Shown: one piece after another, positions 31,959 to 40,800 of the stretch
How the letters are laid out: each line of letters begins with the position of its first letter
How positions within the stretch are numbered: the stretch's first letter is position 1
Assembly (NCBI GenBank): GCA_965197405.1
Contig: OZ240206.1
Span: forward strand, 2,914,001-2,978,000
Length of the DNA stretch: 64,000 bases
From: G965197405 sp965197405
GTDB lineage: Bacteria > Chloroflexota > Dehalococcoidia > Lucifugimonadales > JAGWBF01
Direction: 5' to 3'
Made by a program: the position numbers and the translations under genes
The notes under the pieces: model-generated
The model's database searches: none
Seen by the model: only the letters and a program-made list of their open reading frames with translations
Told to the model about the DNA's origin: nothing

Positions 31959-32981
31959 TTAGCTCGCCACGGCCTTGCGCTGGACCAGCTCATCGCCCTC
32001 AAGCTCCTTCACCTTGGCGGCCACGTCCACACCATACAGCCTGGCAAGGTTCTCCCCCAGAATCTTGCGCCTGGAATCGGGGGTGAAGTCCACGCTAAAC
32101 TCGGCCTTGAGGTCCTCGGGCAGTTGGAAGTTCCACAGCCCTTCCAGCTGCCAGTGAGGATACCAGATGGGGAAATCGGTAGCGTAGATGATGCGGTCCT
32201 CTCCCACCCAGAAGAGCAGGTTGGCCATAATCTCAGCGAAGTACCGGGGACGCTTGGCGACGAAGGCCAGGGCCACGGCCATGGAAGCGTAAACGTTGGG
32301 GGACTTCGTGGCAATCCAGCAGAAGTCTTCCAGCCGGGGCAGGCCCACATGGTCCACGAGGAAGTTTAGCTCCGGATAGAGGGCGGCGGGTTCGTCAATG
32401 TCTCGAACGTCGAAGCCTTCCATGGAGAGGGGCTGGACCCCTGGCCCTTTGTGAAAGTGCATGTTCTTCACGCCCAGGGCTATCGCCTTTTCAAAGAAGG
32501 GGTAGACGGTGGGGTCATTGGCCTTCCAGCCCTTGGAGGCGCCCTTCCATTCCGCCGTGTACCACTTGAATCCCCGTACTCCCAATTCCTTGACCTGCCT
32601 CTCCATCTCATCCAGGCTCGTCTTCCCGTCGCGTGGGTCCACGGCTCCGAGGGCGATGAGGCGGTTGGGATACTTGTCCCTGACCTCGGCGTGGCGGTCT
32701 GCGGTGTGAAAGCCGTTGATGAAGAACTCCTTGAGCACCGTTGTGTTGAGCATCGCCATGTCGGTCTCGCCGTTGATGAACAGGGAATCTATGTACCAGT
32801 CCAAGTCCACCTTGCGGAAGGTGCTCTCGAAGTCCATCTCCCATTTCTTGTCGGGCGTTAGCGCCTTGTGGTAGGCGTAGAAGGACTCAATCCATGTGTC
32901 GCCCCACTTGTTGCGCACGTTCTCCTTGCTTGCGTCCCATACATGGGTGTGCCCATCGAAGATGAAGACCCCCTCACGCAT
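31959..32981 (-). CDS. amidohydrolase 2 (ACMSD-like) family protein
   Basis: 340 residues of the amidohydrolase-related TIM-barrel family. The N-terminal metal motif is FIFDGHTHVWD, NRLIALGAVDPRD and GVRGFKWYTAEW follow, then KNMHFHKGPGVQP, ELNFLVDHVGLPR and YATDFPIWYPHW, whose Asp is the usual late active-site residue. Members are metal-dependent decarboxylases or hydrolases (ACMSD, 2-hydroxy acid decarboxylases, lactonases). The divergent neighbour encodes a SnoaL-like protein. Substrate unknown. Confidence 0.85.
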   Translation of the reverse strand: MREGVFIFDGHTHVWDASKENVRNKWGDTWIESFYAYHKALTPDKKWEMDFESTFRKVDLDWYIDSLFINGETDMAMLNTTVLKEFFINGFHTADRHAEVRDKYPNRLIALGAVDPRDGKTSLDEMERQVKELGVRGFKWYTAEWKGASKGWKANDPTVYPFFEKAIALGVKNMHFHKGPGVQPLSMEGFDVRDIDEPAALYPELNFLVDHVGLPRLEDFCWIATKSPNVYASMAVALAFVAKRPRYFAEIMANLLFWVGEDRIIYATDFPIWYPHWQLEGLWNFQLPEDLKAEFSVDFTPDSRRKILGENLARLYGVDVAAKVKELEGDELVQRKAVAS

Positions 32982-33177
32982 GATGTCTTCCTCCTTCTTC
33001 CTGTTCAGACTGCCGGGGGAAGCTCTGCATGGTAGGTCCTATATCTGCAAAGCGCGCGGCGTCCGGCTCAGTGGGAACGAGTGTAGCAGCTACCCACGAC
33101 ACCCGTCAACTTCTACATTTCTTATAGTGCGCAGGTATCGCCGGAAGCCCGACTCTCGCCTGGTTTCGACCCAGGAA

Positions 33178-33206
33178 TTGACACCGCCGATATGTGCCAC
33201 TACACT
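33178..33206 (+). promoter_or_regulatory. sigma70-type promoter for the SnoaL-like gene
   Basis: TTGACA (33178-33183, perfect), a 17-bp spacer, then TACACT (33201-33206, 4/6). The start would be near 33213, leaving a leader of about 54 nt before ATG 33267. It probably also serves the AlkA-like gene 10 bp beyond. Confidence 0.55.
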
Positions 33207-33266
33207 CGTTGTCGGCGGGGACAGTAAAGCGTCCGGCGCGCCGCATACCGAAAGAGGGGTGACGAT

Positions 33267-33731
33267 ATGGACCTTGAAGAGCTTGAAAAAAGGGTAAGGG
33301 ACCTGGAGGCTGCGGAAGCCATACGGAACTTGAAAGCCGAGTACTCGTCCCACTGCGACGACAGCTACAACGCCGATAAGATCGCAGAGCTATTTGCCGA
33401 GGACGCGGTCTGGGAGAGCGAGGGCCTTGGAAAATACGAGGGTCGCGAGGCGATTCGCGGCTTCTTTCGCGGGGCCTCGGAAATCTTCACCTTCGCCATA
33501 CACTATATCCAGAACCCTCGCATCGAAATCGAAGGCGATGCCGCCCGCGCTCGCTGGTACACCTTCATGCCCTGCACCGTGTCCGACGGGAACAAGGCGA
33601 TGTGGCGGGCGGGGATAGACGATGAAGAGTACGTGCGGGTGAACGGGGAATGGAAGTTCCAGAAGAAAAGCCACGTCAATCTCTTCAACACCCCCTTCGA
33701 AGAAGGATGGGTCAAGACCCCCTTCGGTTAG
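33267..33731 (+). CDS. SnoaL/NTF2-like small alpha+beta barrel protein
   Basis: 154 residues. An N-terminal helix (LEELEKRVRDLEAAEAIRNL) leads into the SnoaL_4-type fold: YNADKIAELFAEDAVWES, EGREAIRGFFRG, ARWYTFMP and EYVRVNGEWKFQKK. Such proteins are small isomerases, dehydratases or binding proteins; the catalytic pair cannot be assigned with confidence. GAGGGG precedes the ATG. It is 10 bp upstream of the DNA glycosylase gene, so the two share a transcript, though no functional link is evident. Confidence 0.82.
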   Translation: MDLEELEKRVRDLEAAEAIRNLKAEYSSHCDDSYNADKIAELFAEDAVWESEGLGKYEGREAIRGFFRGASEIFTFAIHYIQNPRIEIEGDAARARWYTFMPCTVSDGNKAMWRAGIDDEEYVRVNGEWKFQKKSHVNLFNTPFEEGWVKTPFG

Positions 33732-33741
33732 AAAGGCATCC

Positions 33742-34665
33742 TTGAAAAAAGGCAGAGCGCTGCTCAAGTCGGCCCCACCCTTCGACTTTGACCTGACTGT
33801 GGGGCACAATGTGTCTTTCCAGAGCCGCCAGGGAGAGGACCGGCAGGATAGCGGCGTATACAGACAACTCATCGAGCTTGACGACCGGCTCCTTCTGGCA
33901 TCGGCGCGCTCGACGGGAGTGGTGGAGTCCCCCGAGCTGGAAGTGGAGGTATCGGGAGAGGCAACCAACGAGGGCGACGCCGAAGCTGCGGCTGAAAAGG
34001 TCGCCTGGATACTGGGAACGGACATCAAGCTACAGGGCTATTACGCCATCGCACGAGAGGACCCCGTCATAAGCTTCATGGTCCAGGAACTCTATGGCCT
34101 CCACCCAACCCGCGCCGGGTCCGTGTTCGAGGCGTTGGTCCTGGCAATCATGAGCCAGCAGATAGCTGCCAACGTAGCGAGGCTCATCCATGCTCTCACC
34201 ATCGAGACATATGGCCGTCAACTTTCCGTGGACGGCCACGTTTATCATGCTTTTCCGACCCCTGAAGCTATCCTCTCGGCAGGCGTAGAGGGCCTGAAAG
34301 CCGTCAAGCTGAGTACAAGGAAGGCGGAGTATATCCTGGACATAGCATCAAAGGTGGCTTCCGGCTCGCTGCGGCTTGAGGGTATAGGCGCTCTCTCCGA
34401 TGAAGGGGTACAAGAGCAGGTCATGGGACTCAGAGGCGTGGGCAGGTGGACGTCCCAGTGGCTGCTAATCCGCGCCCTGGGCCGGCCGGACGCCTTTCCG
34501 TCGGGCGACCTCGCTCTGAGGCGCATCATATCGAACCTGTACTTCGGCGGACAGGCCATCTCCGACCCCGAAGCTGAAGAGTTCTCCCGTCGCTGGTCCC
34601 CTCACCGGTCGCTAGCCACGATTTACTTCTTCGCCGCAGCACGCAAGGGGTTGGTGGAGATATAG
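33742..34665 (+). CDS. DNA-3-methyladenine glycosylase II (AlkA-like)
   Basis: 307 residues of the HhH-GPD superfamily. An N-terminal AlkA_N-like region (~1-110) precedes EALVLAIMSQQIAANVARLI, the helix-hairpin-helix LRGVGRWTSQWLL, and the catalytic aspartate D256 in PSGDLALRR. No C-terminal Fe-S cysteine cluster is present, which separates it from EndoIII/MutY and fits AlkA. It would remove alkylated purines in base excision repair. The start is TTG at 33742 with GAAAGG upstream; no ATG fits as well. Confidence 0.88.
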   Translation: MKKGRALLKSAPPFDFDLTVGHNVSFQSRQGEDRQDSGVYRQLIELDDRLLLASARSTGVVESPELEVEVSGEATNEGDAEAAAEKVAWILGTDIKLQGYYAIAREDPVISFMVQELYGLHPTRAGSVFEALVLAIMSQQIAANVARLIHALTIETYGRQLSVDGHVYHAFPTPEAILSAGVEGLKAVKLSTRKAEYILDIASKVASGSLRLEGIGALSDEGVQEQVMGLRGVGRWTSQWLLIRALGRPDAFPSGDLALRRIISNLYFGGQAISDPEAEEFSRRWSPHRSLATIYFFAAARKGLVEI

Positions 34666-34707
34666 GCCTGGGTCGTCACAGCGTCATCCGTCGTCCCGCG
34701 TGTGCAG

Positions 34708-35337
34708 CTATCCCCTATTGCCCCATTTGTTGTAGGACGTTACCTCCGCAGCGGGACGGCGGTCCGTGAGGCCAAACCTGCCCCTGGGGTAGCCCAAGGG
34801 CGTAAGGGCGACCGTCTCCACGTAGTCCGGGATGCCCAGAAGCTCTTTGACTTCGGACTCCCTACGGGTGTGGGTCGTGGTCAGGCGAGTCCCCAAGCCC
34901 AAGGAGCGGGCTGCCAGGAAGAGGTTCTGGGCCGCCAGCCATATGGACGAACCCAGGCGGTCTCTGAGAGGAGACTGCCCAGGAATATCGGGGACATAGG
35001 TCCGGCTGTGGTCAACTACGCAAATCAGGATTAGCACCGGTACCTCGTGCAGGTGGTGGGCCAGATACCGGGCGGCCCGGTAGGCCGGGGTCTCATCGGG
35101 CGAAGGCTCCGTGCCCAGCATCTCGAACCACTTTTCGCTGTAAATCCGGCTGACTTGGGCTACGAGGTCCCGGTCAGTAATCACGATGAACTCCCACGGT
35201 TGGGTATTGCCACCGCTGGGAGCCTTGGTCGCCGCTTCGATGATCTTGTCAATATGCTCTCTGGGCACCGGGTCCGGCTTGAAACGCGTTATTGAACGTT
35301 GGCTGTACATGGCCTCAAACAATCCCATCTCTTCCAT
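34708..35337 (-). CDS. nitroreductase family FMN oxidoreductase
   Basis: 209 residues with the nitroreductase fold: MYSQRSITRFKPDPVP with the FMN-phosphate RS.R motif, APSGGNTQPWEFIVITD, GSSIWLAAQNLFLAARSLGLG, and the C-terminal LGYPRGRFGLTDRRP. The ATG at 35337 is preferred because AGGAGG is seven bases upstream; a GTG one codon earlier is also open. Substrates of the family range from nitroaromatics and quinones to dehalogenation (BluB/IYD-like); this one is not further assignable. Single gene, convergent with the AlkA gene. Confidence 0.88.
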   Translation of the reverse strand: MEEMGLFEAMYSQRSITRFKPDPVPREHIDKIIEAATKAPSGGNTQPWEFIVITDRDLVAQVSRIYSEKWFEMLGTEPSPDETPAYRAARYLAHHLHEVPVLILICVVDHSRTYVPDIPGQSPLRDRLGSSIWLAAQNLFLAARSLGLGTRLTTTHTRRESEVKELLGIPDYVETVALTPLGYPRGRFGLTDRRPAAEVTSYNKWGNRG

Positions 35338-35539
35338 CACGCATCCTCCTTGTATCTCAGCTTAAGTGATCATTGATACGGTTGCCGTCCGGTTGGCGTT
35401 TGGAAACGTCGCGGCGCCACCCGGACTCGGGTGAGGGGGCCATCAAACGCTATTATACTATATTGCACCGGTTCGAATCGTTGCCTTTGTAGCTGCTCTT
35501 TCGAGCTTGGGATAATATGGGCCTCTACCGCTTATAAAG

Positions 35540-35568
35540 GTGTCAGCGTCTCGAACCTTTGGTATACT
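35540..35568 (+). promoter_or_regulatory. likely promoter for the FIST-binding protein pair
   Basis: GTGTCA (35540-35545, 4/6 of TTGACA) and TATACT (35563-35568, 5/6) with a 17-bp spacer. Transcription from about 35575 would give a leader of about 59 nt before ATG 35634. Confidence 0.45.
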
Positions 35569-35633
35569 GTCGTTAACAAGCGGAGGAGTCCCGTGGCTAT
35601 TTTGGGGCCCTCCCAACTATGGAGGTATGGGGT

Positions 35634-36824
35634 ATGAAATGGACTTCTGCGGTTTCGGACCAGCAGACCCTTGAGGCTGCGGTGGATGAATGCGTCTCCT
35701 CGATACTGGGAGACCTGGATGGAGACACCCCCGACCTCGCGGTGGCTTTTGCTTCCGGCCACTTCGCCGCGCAATACGAAGACGTGCCCGCCATGATTAG
35801 AGACAAGCTGGGGCCAAGGGTCCTTTTCGGGTGCTCAGCAGGTGGTGTGATCGGAGGAGGACGGGAGATAGAACGGCGCCCCGGGTTCTCCCTCACCGCC
35901 GCACACCTCCCCGACGTGGAGCTGTTGCCCTTTCGCGTGGAGGGAAATGACCTGCCGGACATGGACGCCAGCCCGGATGCGTGGGAGGAGGCGCTCAAGG
36001 TATCTGCGGAAAACGACCCCAGGTTCCTGCTGCTGATAGACCCGTTCAGCTTCCCGGCGCAAAACTTCGTCGTGGGGCTGGACTACGCTTTCAGCAAGAG
36101 CGTGAAGATCGGCGGGATGGCCAGCGGCGGCCAGAGGCAGGGTGACAACGCACTGTTCCTGGGCGACAAAGTGTACCGGTCGGGGGCCATAGGCATCGCT
36201 CTGCAGGGCAACATAGCAGTGGACACCGTGGTGGCCCAGGGCTGCCGTCCCGTCGGCCAACTTATGAGCGTCACGAAGAACGAGCAAAACTTGCTCCTGG
36301 AGATGGACGAGCGAACACCCCTGGAGGTGCTGAGGGAGATTTTCTCTTCGGCGAGCCAGCGGGACCGCGAGCTGATGCAGCACTCTCTTTTCCTTGGCAT
36401 TGTCATGGATGACTTCATCGAGAAGCCGGGGCAGGGAGACTTCCTGATTCGGAACATAATCGGCCTGGACGGCCGCACCGGCACTATGGCCATCGGTGAA
36501 ATGCTGCAAGAGGGCCAGCGCGTCCAGTTCCACCTGCGGGACGCCCTGACTTCAGCCGAGGACCTGGCAACTCTGCTCAGCAAGTACGCCACGGAGAGGG
36601 AAGTTGACCTCTGCCAGGGCGCGATGTTGTTCTCCTGCCTTGGCCGTGGCGAGTACCTCTATGGCCGCCCGGACCACGACACGGACCTGTTCCGTAGCAA
36701 GATCGGGGCCTTGCCCCTGGGGGGATTCTTCTGCAACGGGGAAATCGGCCAGGTGGGGGGCACCACTTTTCTACATGGCTACACCAGCTCCTTCGGAATA
36801 TTCCGTCCCTTGCAGGAGAGCTAG
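35634..36824 (+). CDS. FIST-domain sensory protein
   Basis: 396 residues with FIST_N (DLAVAFASGHFAAQYEDV, VLFGCSAGGVIGGGREIE) and FIST_C (GRTGTMAIGEMLQEGQRVQFHLRD, GAMLFSCLGRGEYLYG, GFFCNGEIGQVGGTTFLHGYTSS). FIST domains are ligand-sensing modules of signal-transduction proteins, often fused to output domains; here both halves stand alone without an output domain. I start at ATG 35634 because GGAGG is eight bases upstream; ATG 35619 lacks a site. The binding-protein gene follows at 32 bp, so the two may form a sensing unit (inference). Confidence 0.9.
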   Translation: MKWTSAVSDQQTLEAAVDECVSSILGDLDGDTPDLAVAFASGHFAAQYEDVPAMIRDKLGPRVLFGCSAGGVIGGGREIERRPGFSLTAAHLPDVELLPFRVEGNDLPDMDASPDAWEEALKVSAENDPRFLLLIDPFSFPAQNFVVGLDYAFSKSVKIGGMASGGQRQGDNALFLGDKVYRSGAIGIALQGNIAVDTVVAQGCRPVGQLMSVTKNEQNLLLEMDERTPLEVLREIFSSASQRDRELMQHSLFLGIVMDDFIEKPGQGDFLIRNIIGLDGRTGTMAIGEMLQEGQRVQFHLRDALTSAEDLATLLSKYATEREVDLCQGAMLFSCLGRGEYLYGRPDHDTDLFRSKIGALPLGGFFCNGEIGQVGGTTFLHGYTSSFGIFRPLQES

Positions 36825-36856
36825 CAACCCCACAGCCCCATTAGAGGCATGGTCAC

Positions 36857-38011
36857 ATGCAAGAGGACCGACTTCTCAAGGTGGGGATGGTGGCTTCCCT
36901 GACGGGCCAATTTCGTAGCCAGGGAAGCCAGGCGCTGGAGGGGGCGACGGCATGGGCCGGAGACGCCAACGCGGGGGGAGGCGTTTTTGTCCGGTCCGCC
37001 GGCAAAAGCCTCTTGGTCCGGCTACAGCATTACGACGACGAGAGCAAGGCCCAGGTAGCCAGGGCGCTGACGGAAAAGCTCATCCTGGAAGACCGGGTTG
37101 ACCTGCTCCTCGGACCTTACTCCAGTGTCCTCACCATTGCCGTTGCCCCCGTTGCCGAGAGGTTCCGGCGGGTGCTGTGGAACCACGGGGGGGCCTCGGA
37201 CGAGATATACGCCCGGGGCTTCCGCTGGACCGTAGGCATACTCACTCCGGCCAGCCGGTATCTGTTAGGCGTCATTGACCTGGTAAGGGAGCGGGACCCT
37301 CTTGCGCGAAAGGTGGCGGTACTACGCTCCAACCGGGGATCCTTCCCCGTTGCCGTTGCCTCGGGGGTGGAGTCCTACGCACTGGAGAAGGGCTTCCAGA
37401 TAGTCCTCAACCGCCAATACCCTCCGGGCACAGCCGACTTCTCACCGCTGCTGAGGGAGCTAGAGCAGAGCAGGCCAGACATTATCATAGGCGTGGGCCG
37501 CATCCAGGATGACCTCACTCTCGCCCGGCAAATGGTTGATTGGCCCATCAAGGCCAAGACCATCGCCCTGGTGGCAGCGGGAATAGGGCAATTCAAGGAG
37601 GTGCTGGGGCATCACGCGGCGGGCTTCGTAGGGCCGAGCCAGTGGGAGCCGGAGGCCGCTTATGTCCCGGACTACGGCCCATCACCCCAGGAACTCGTAG
37701 GGAGACTTGGGAAATTTGGGCGAGAGGGTGGCGATTATGCCCTAGCCCAGGCGTACGCTTCCGGCCTGGTAGCCCGGAAGTGCGTTGAGGAGGCGGGAAC
37801 GCTGGACAATGGCGCTCTGCGGGAGGTAGCTGGCCGCTTGGACTTCACCACATTCTACGGCCGCTTCAGGCTGGACCCGGCTACGGGGAACCAGGTAGGG
37901 CGCTCCGTGCTAATAGTCCAGTGGCAGGATGGAGAGAAAGTCATCCTCTGGCCCAAGGAGATGCGCCAGGGAGATATGATTTACCCCAGTCACACCTTGT
38001 CCCGTATTTAA
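36857..38011 (+). CDS. type 1 periplasmic-binding-protein-fold protein without a signal peptide
   Basis: 384 residues with the branched-chain amino acid/amide-binding (LivJ-like) fold: KVGMVASLTGQFRSQGSQ, DDESKAQVARALTEKLI, VDLLLGPYSSVLT, and SRPDIIIGVGRIQDD. The protein begins at the first strand, with no hydrophobic or lipobox leader, so it should stay in the cytoplasm unless an undetected upstream start exists. Transport would need export, and no permease genes are near. With the FIST gene immediately upstream, a cytosolic ligand-sensing role is more likely (inference). The stop overlaps the convergent DUF2283 gene by four bases. Confidence 0.85.
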   Translation: MQEDRLLKVGMVASLTGQFRSQGSQALEGATAWAGDANAGGGVFVRSAGKSLLVRLQHYDDESKAQVARALTEKLILEDRVDLLLGPYSSVLTIAVAPVAERFRRVLWNHGGASDEIYARGFRWTVGILTPASRYLLGVIDLVRERDPLARKVAVLRSNRGSFPVAVASGVESYALEKGFQIVLNRQYPPGTADFSPLLRELEQSRPDIIIGVGRIQDDLTLARQMVDWPIKAKTIALVAAGIGQFKEVLGHHAAGFVGPSQWEPEAAYVPDYGPSPQELVGRLGKFGREGGDYALAQAYASGLVARKCVEEAGTLDNGALREVAGRLDFTTFYGRFRLDPATGNQVGRSVLIVQWQDGEKVILWPKEMRQGDMIYPSHTLSRI

Positions 38012-38241
38012 GGCAAGGACCGGTCCTTGCGCAGCGCCAGCCGCTTCAGCATGGTTTGGGAATATCGAGTATGGGCATCAAAAACTTCAATGGAAACCGG
38101 GGTTTCATTGGGCCCCAGCTGGATAACAATGCTGCCGTTATCTAAATCTAGTGTTCGGACGAGGGCATTTTGAGCTAAATCGGCCAAATCAATGGCTAAC
38201 ACATCAGCCTCAGGGTCATACTCAATACGGGGGTAGGTCAT
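38008..38241 (-). CDS. DUF2283 small protein
   Basis: 77 residues matching DUF2283 (IEYDPEADVLAIDLAD, SIVIQLGPNETPVSIEVFDAH), a small beta-rich family of unknown function often found near toxin-antitoxin or mobile genes. AGAGAAG precedes the ATG. It sits 22 bp downstream of a small coiled-coil protein gene in a stretch that looks AT-richer than its flanks. Confidence 0.8.
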   Translation of the reverse strand: MTYPRIEYDPEADVLAIDLADLAQNALVRTLDLDNGSIVIQLGPNETPVSIEVFDAHTRYSQTMLKRLALRKDRSLP

Positions 38242-38263
38242 AATCTTCTCTTTAGGTGGGCTT

Positions 38264-38482
38264 TTAGGTTAGCAGCCGCATGATGGCAGCAAGAACGCCC
38301 AGCGTAACCAATTGTAACCCCGCCAGCGATATAATGACCTTGTTCAAGTCACCTTTGAGCTCAGCTTTGAGATTACCCACATCGCCCTTGAGGTCTGCCT
38401 TGAGGTCGGCTAGGTCAGCTTTGGTAGCCAGATGCTCATACGCCCCCTCCAAACGTCCGAAACGTTCTTCCAGCGTTGCCAT
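38264..38482 (-). CDS. small coiled-coil protein with C-terminal membrane segment
   Basis: 72 residues. Repeats of the form DLKADLKGDVGNLKAELKGDL predict an amphipathic coiled coil over ~15-47, followed by one hydrophobic segment (VIISLAGLQLVTLGVLAAIM). This resembles DUF1640-type or phage-like small membrane-anchored coiled coils; function unknown. The ATG at 38482 is favoured over GTG 38488 because AGAGGT is immediately upstream. Probably cotranscribed with DUF2283. Confidence 0.65.
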   Translation of the reverse strand: MATLEERFGRLEGAYEHLATKADLADLKADLKGDVGNLKAELKGDLNKVIISLAGLQLVTLGVLAAIMRLLT

Positions 38483-38668
38483 GCCCACCTCTTTTGCAGT
38501 CTGAAATTGGCCTGAAATCAGTCTGGGTACATATTACCATAGGCCTAAATGAAATGCTAACACGCCCGTTTGATGGCTATAGACATAAAGAGCTTGCCGA
38601 CTTCATGGTTTCTGTTTCTTTTTGTTGTATATGCCCCTCTTCAGCATTAGAATCGAGGCGATAAAATT

Positions 38669-38962
38669 TCAAGGTCCTGTCAACTTTAGCATCCCCCAGT
38701 AGCGGCCAATGAGGCATCCACAGGAGTCGCAGAACAGGAAGTTGAGGAGCCCTGTGCTATCAACGCCGGAGGCGTCCGCCTCCGGTATGGGGTTGGCGCC
38801 GCACTCAGGACAAGCTTCCTCTTGCCGGGGGCCGGGGGCCAGCAGGGGAATCTGGTACGCGCAGGTGGGACACCGGTACTCCACCACCCCGTCGGGCATG
38901 ACCCGCTCCCCGGGCCTTTGAATGGACGCCTTGCAATCCGGGCAATGTGGCTTTTCTAACAT
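38669..38962 (-). CDS. zinc-ribbon protein
   Basis: 97 residues with four C-x2-C pairs (CPDC, CPTC, CPEC, CDSC), enough for two zinc ribbons. No other domain is seen. The start at 38962 abuts the 2-hydroxyacid dehydrogenase stop (one base apart), so it is translated from the same message. Function unknown; nucleic-acid or protein binding is usual for such ribbons. Confidence 0.75.
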   Translation of the reverse strand: MLEKPHCPDCKASIQRPGERVMPDGVVEYRCPTCAYQIPLLAPGPRQEEACPECGANPIPEADASGVDSTGLLNFLFCDSCGCLIGRYWGMLKLTGP

Positions 38963-38963
38963 A

Positions 38964-39944
38964 CTAATAGTCGGGGGTAATCAGAGATTCGGGTGGCTCT
39001 CCCGCAATGACACGCTTGATGTTGGAGTAGGCGAAGTCGGCGGCGCGCAGGCTCGTCTCATAGCTGAAGCCCGCCATATGAGGCGTGATTACCACGTTGT
39101 CCAGCTTGAACAGGGGATTGTCCGAGGGTGTAGGCTCTTCCTCCAGCACGTCCAGCCCGGCCCCGGCGATACGCCTGTTCTGCAAAGCCTGGTACAGCGC
39201 CCTCTCATCCACTACCGGGCCGCGGCAGGCGTTTATAAGGAACGCCGTCGCCTTCATCATATCCAACTCCCGCTCGCCAATCATCCCACGGGTCCTGGGT
39301 GTCAAGGGGACGTGCAGCGTCACGATGTCCGACTGGGCGAGTAGCTCCTCGAAGGACACCGGCCGGGCGTTCAGTTCCTCCTGAACTTCCTGGGTCATCT
39401 CAACGATGTCGTAGTAGATGGTCCTAGTGTCGAAACCCTTGAGCCGCTTGGCTACCTGCTTGCCTATGCGCCCCAGCCCGACGACCCCGACGGTCTTGTT
39501 GGTTATCTCTACCATGTCAAGCCCCGTCAAGTCGCCTCTCCACCTGCGCTCTTGTACGGCGCTGTGCCACTGGGCCATCATTCTCTTGCAGACGGAGACC
39601 ATCAGGGCGATTGTTTGCTCGGACACGGCGATGGCATTTGCCCCGCCGTTGTTGGCGATGGGGATACCCATCTCGCCGATGGCTTTAACGTCCAGACGGT
39701 CGTAGCCGGCGCTAAGGCCCTGTATGAGCTTCACTTTAGGGCAGTTCCTGAGAAGATTCACGGAAACATCCGCGGGAATCGCTATGATGGCATCGGCATC
39801 CTTGCATAGCGTAGCTTTCTCCTCGTCGGATAACCCGTTGTCCACCCATACAACGTGCAAGTCCGGTGGAGCCACGCTTACGGTGAACTCCGCACGGTCT
39901 TTCATAGCGGCTGTGGCCAGGCAGACCACCTTTGCCCCAGGCAT
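38964..39944 (-). CDS. D-isomer-specific 2-hydroxyacid dehydrogenase
   Basis: 326 residues. The NAD-binding motif is GVVGLGRIGKQVAKRL, the substrate-binding Arg is in NACRGPVVDE, and the catalytic His is in ITPHMAGFSYE. Substrate-domain residues include GLSAGYDRLDV and NNGGANAIAVSEQTI. It reduces 2-oxoacids (glyoxylate, hydroxypyruvate, phosphonopyruvate-like) with NAD(P)H; the precise acid is unknown. GGGGGTG precedes the ATG. The zinc-ribbon gene is directly coupled downstream. Confidence 0.9.
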   Translation of the reverse strand: MPGAKVVCLATAAMKDRAEFTVSVAPPDLHVVWVDNGLSDEEKATLCKDADAIIAIPADVSVNLLRNCPKVKLIQGLSAGYDRLDVKAIGEMGIPIANNGGANAIAVSEQTIALMVSVCKRMMAQWHSAVQERRWRGDLTGLDMVEITNKTVGVVGLGRIGKQVAKRLKGFDTRTIYYDIVEMTQEVQEELNARPVSFEELLAQSDIVTLHVPLTPRTRGMIGERELDMMKATAFLINACRGPVVDERALYQALQNRRIAGAGLDVLEEEPTPSDNPLFKLDNVVITPHMAGFSYETSLRAADFAYSNIKRVIAGEPPESLITPDY

Positions 39945-40075
39945 GTCACCCCCTTCTGATGCAACTCTCTTTCCCTCGTGCCCGGCTATAGCCTCCGGGG
40001 TGGGGACGTCAAAGGAGACTTGGTATACGGTTGGCTGGAGTCTTGTCCGTATGAGCTACCAATGTCTCTGTGTCG

Positions 40076-40513
40076 TTACGCTCTGAACAGGTCCTTCAGC
40101 TTGTCCATGAAGGACTTGGAGTTAACCCTCTTGAGAAATTTGCCCCATTCGACCTCCGCGCTGGTTGACCGCTGCAGGTCTTTGATCCTCCGGTCCATTA
40201 TCTCAAGGACTCGCTTTTCTTCCCCCTTGTCCAGCCAGAAGCCGTGCTCTGCCTCGCAGAAGTCCATTTCGAGGTCGTAATGCCGGTATCTGAACCACTG
40301 CATGTGGCTCTGGCAGTTGGGGCAAAGAAGGTCGCTCCCCTGAGAGCGGAACATCATTGTCCCCTTGATCTGGTCCTCATCCATCACCGCGTCTTCGAGC
40401 TCGTCAAGTTCGCTGTGGTCCAGCCACATGCCCTCACATTTGGGGCATTTATCAACCTCAATCCCTTTGTAAGTCTCCAACTCCAGCCTGGCGCTGCACC
40501 TGGGGCAGTTCAT
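40076..40513 (-). CDS. zf-TFIIB domain protein
   Basis: 145 residues with two C-x2-C...C-x2-C sets: MNCPRCSARLE with DKCPKCEGMWLDHSELD, the zf-TFIIB (YacG-like) signature, and LLCPNCQSHMQW with FCEAEHGFWLDKGEEKRVL. The C-terminus is helical and basic (KRVNSKSFMDKLKDLF). AGGAGG precedes the ATG. Function unknown; zinc binding is clear. Confidence 0.82.
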   Translation of the reverse strand: MNCPRCSARLELETYKGIEVDKCPKCEGMWLDHSELDELEDAVMDEDQIKGTMMFRSQGSDLLCPNCQSHMQWFRYRHYDLEMDFCEAEHGFWLDKGEEKRVLEIMDRRIKDLQRSTSAEVEWGKFLKRVNSKSFMDKLKDLFRA

Positions 40514-40764
40514 AACCCTTCCTCCTGTTGGCGGGTAATCTTTTGAAGCATATCAGCTCTGACCAAACTTCCACAGGGACAGGGCCGTTTTTCCGAAGAC
40601 CCATTCCCTGTCGTTGTCACTCCCGAAGGAGACGTGCTCCATGGGGAACCGGAGAGAGTTCCTGCTATAGATTGCAGTGTAGTACAGGCGGCAAGCCCGG
40701 TCAATGCCCCGACCTCTCATCCCGCTATATGACGCGTTGAGCTGGACGTGATGCAGATTTGGTA

Positions 40765-40794
40765 GTGACTCACAGCAGCCTTCTGGTCTATAAT
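40765..40794 (+). promoter_or_regulatory. promoter with consensus -10 at the cyclophilin start (leaderless)
   Basis: TATAAT (40789-40794, perfect) lies 18 bp after GTGACT (40765-40770, 4/6 of TTGACA). Transcription would start about 7 bases after the -10 box, at or within a base or two of the ATG at 40801, and no ribosome site precedes it. This suggests a leaderless mRNA. Confidence 0.5.
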
Positions 40795-40800
40795 ATGGCA

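Noticed and set aside
35466..35485. GGTTCGAATC, resembling a tRNA T-arm
   Set aside because: The flanking bases do not pair into a T-stem and no acceptor, D or anticodon arms are found.
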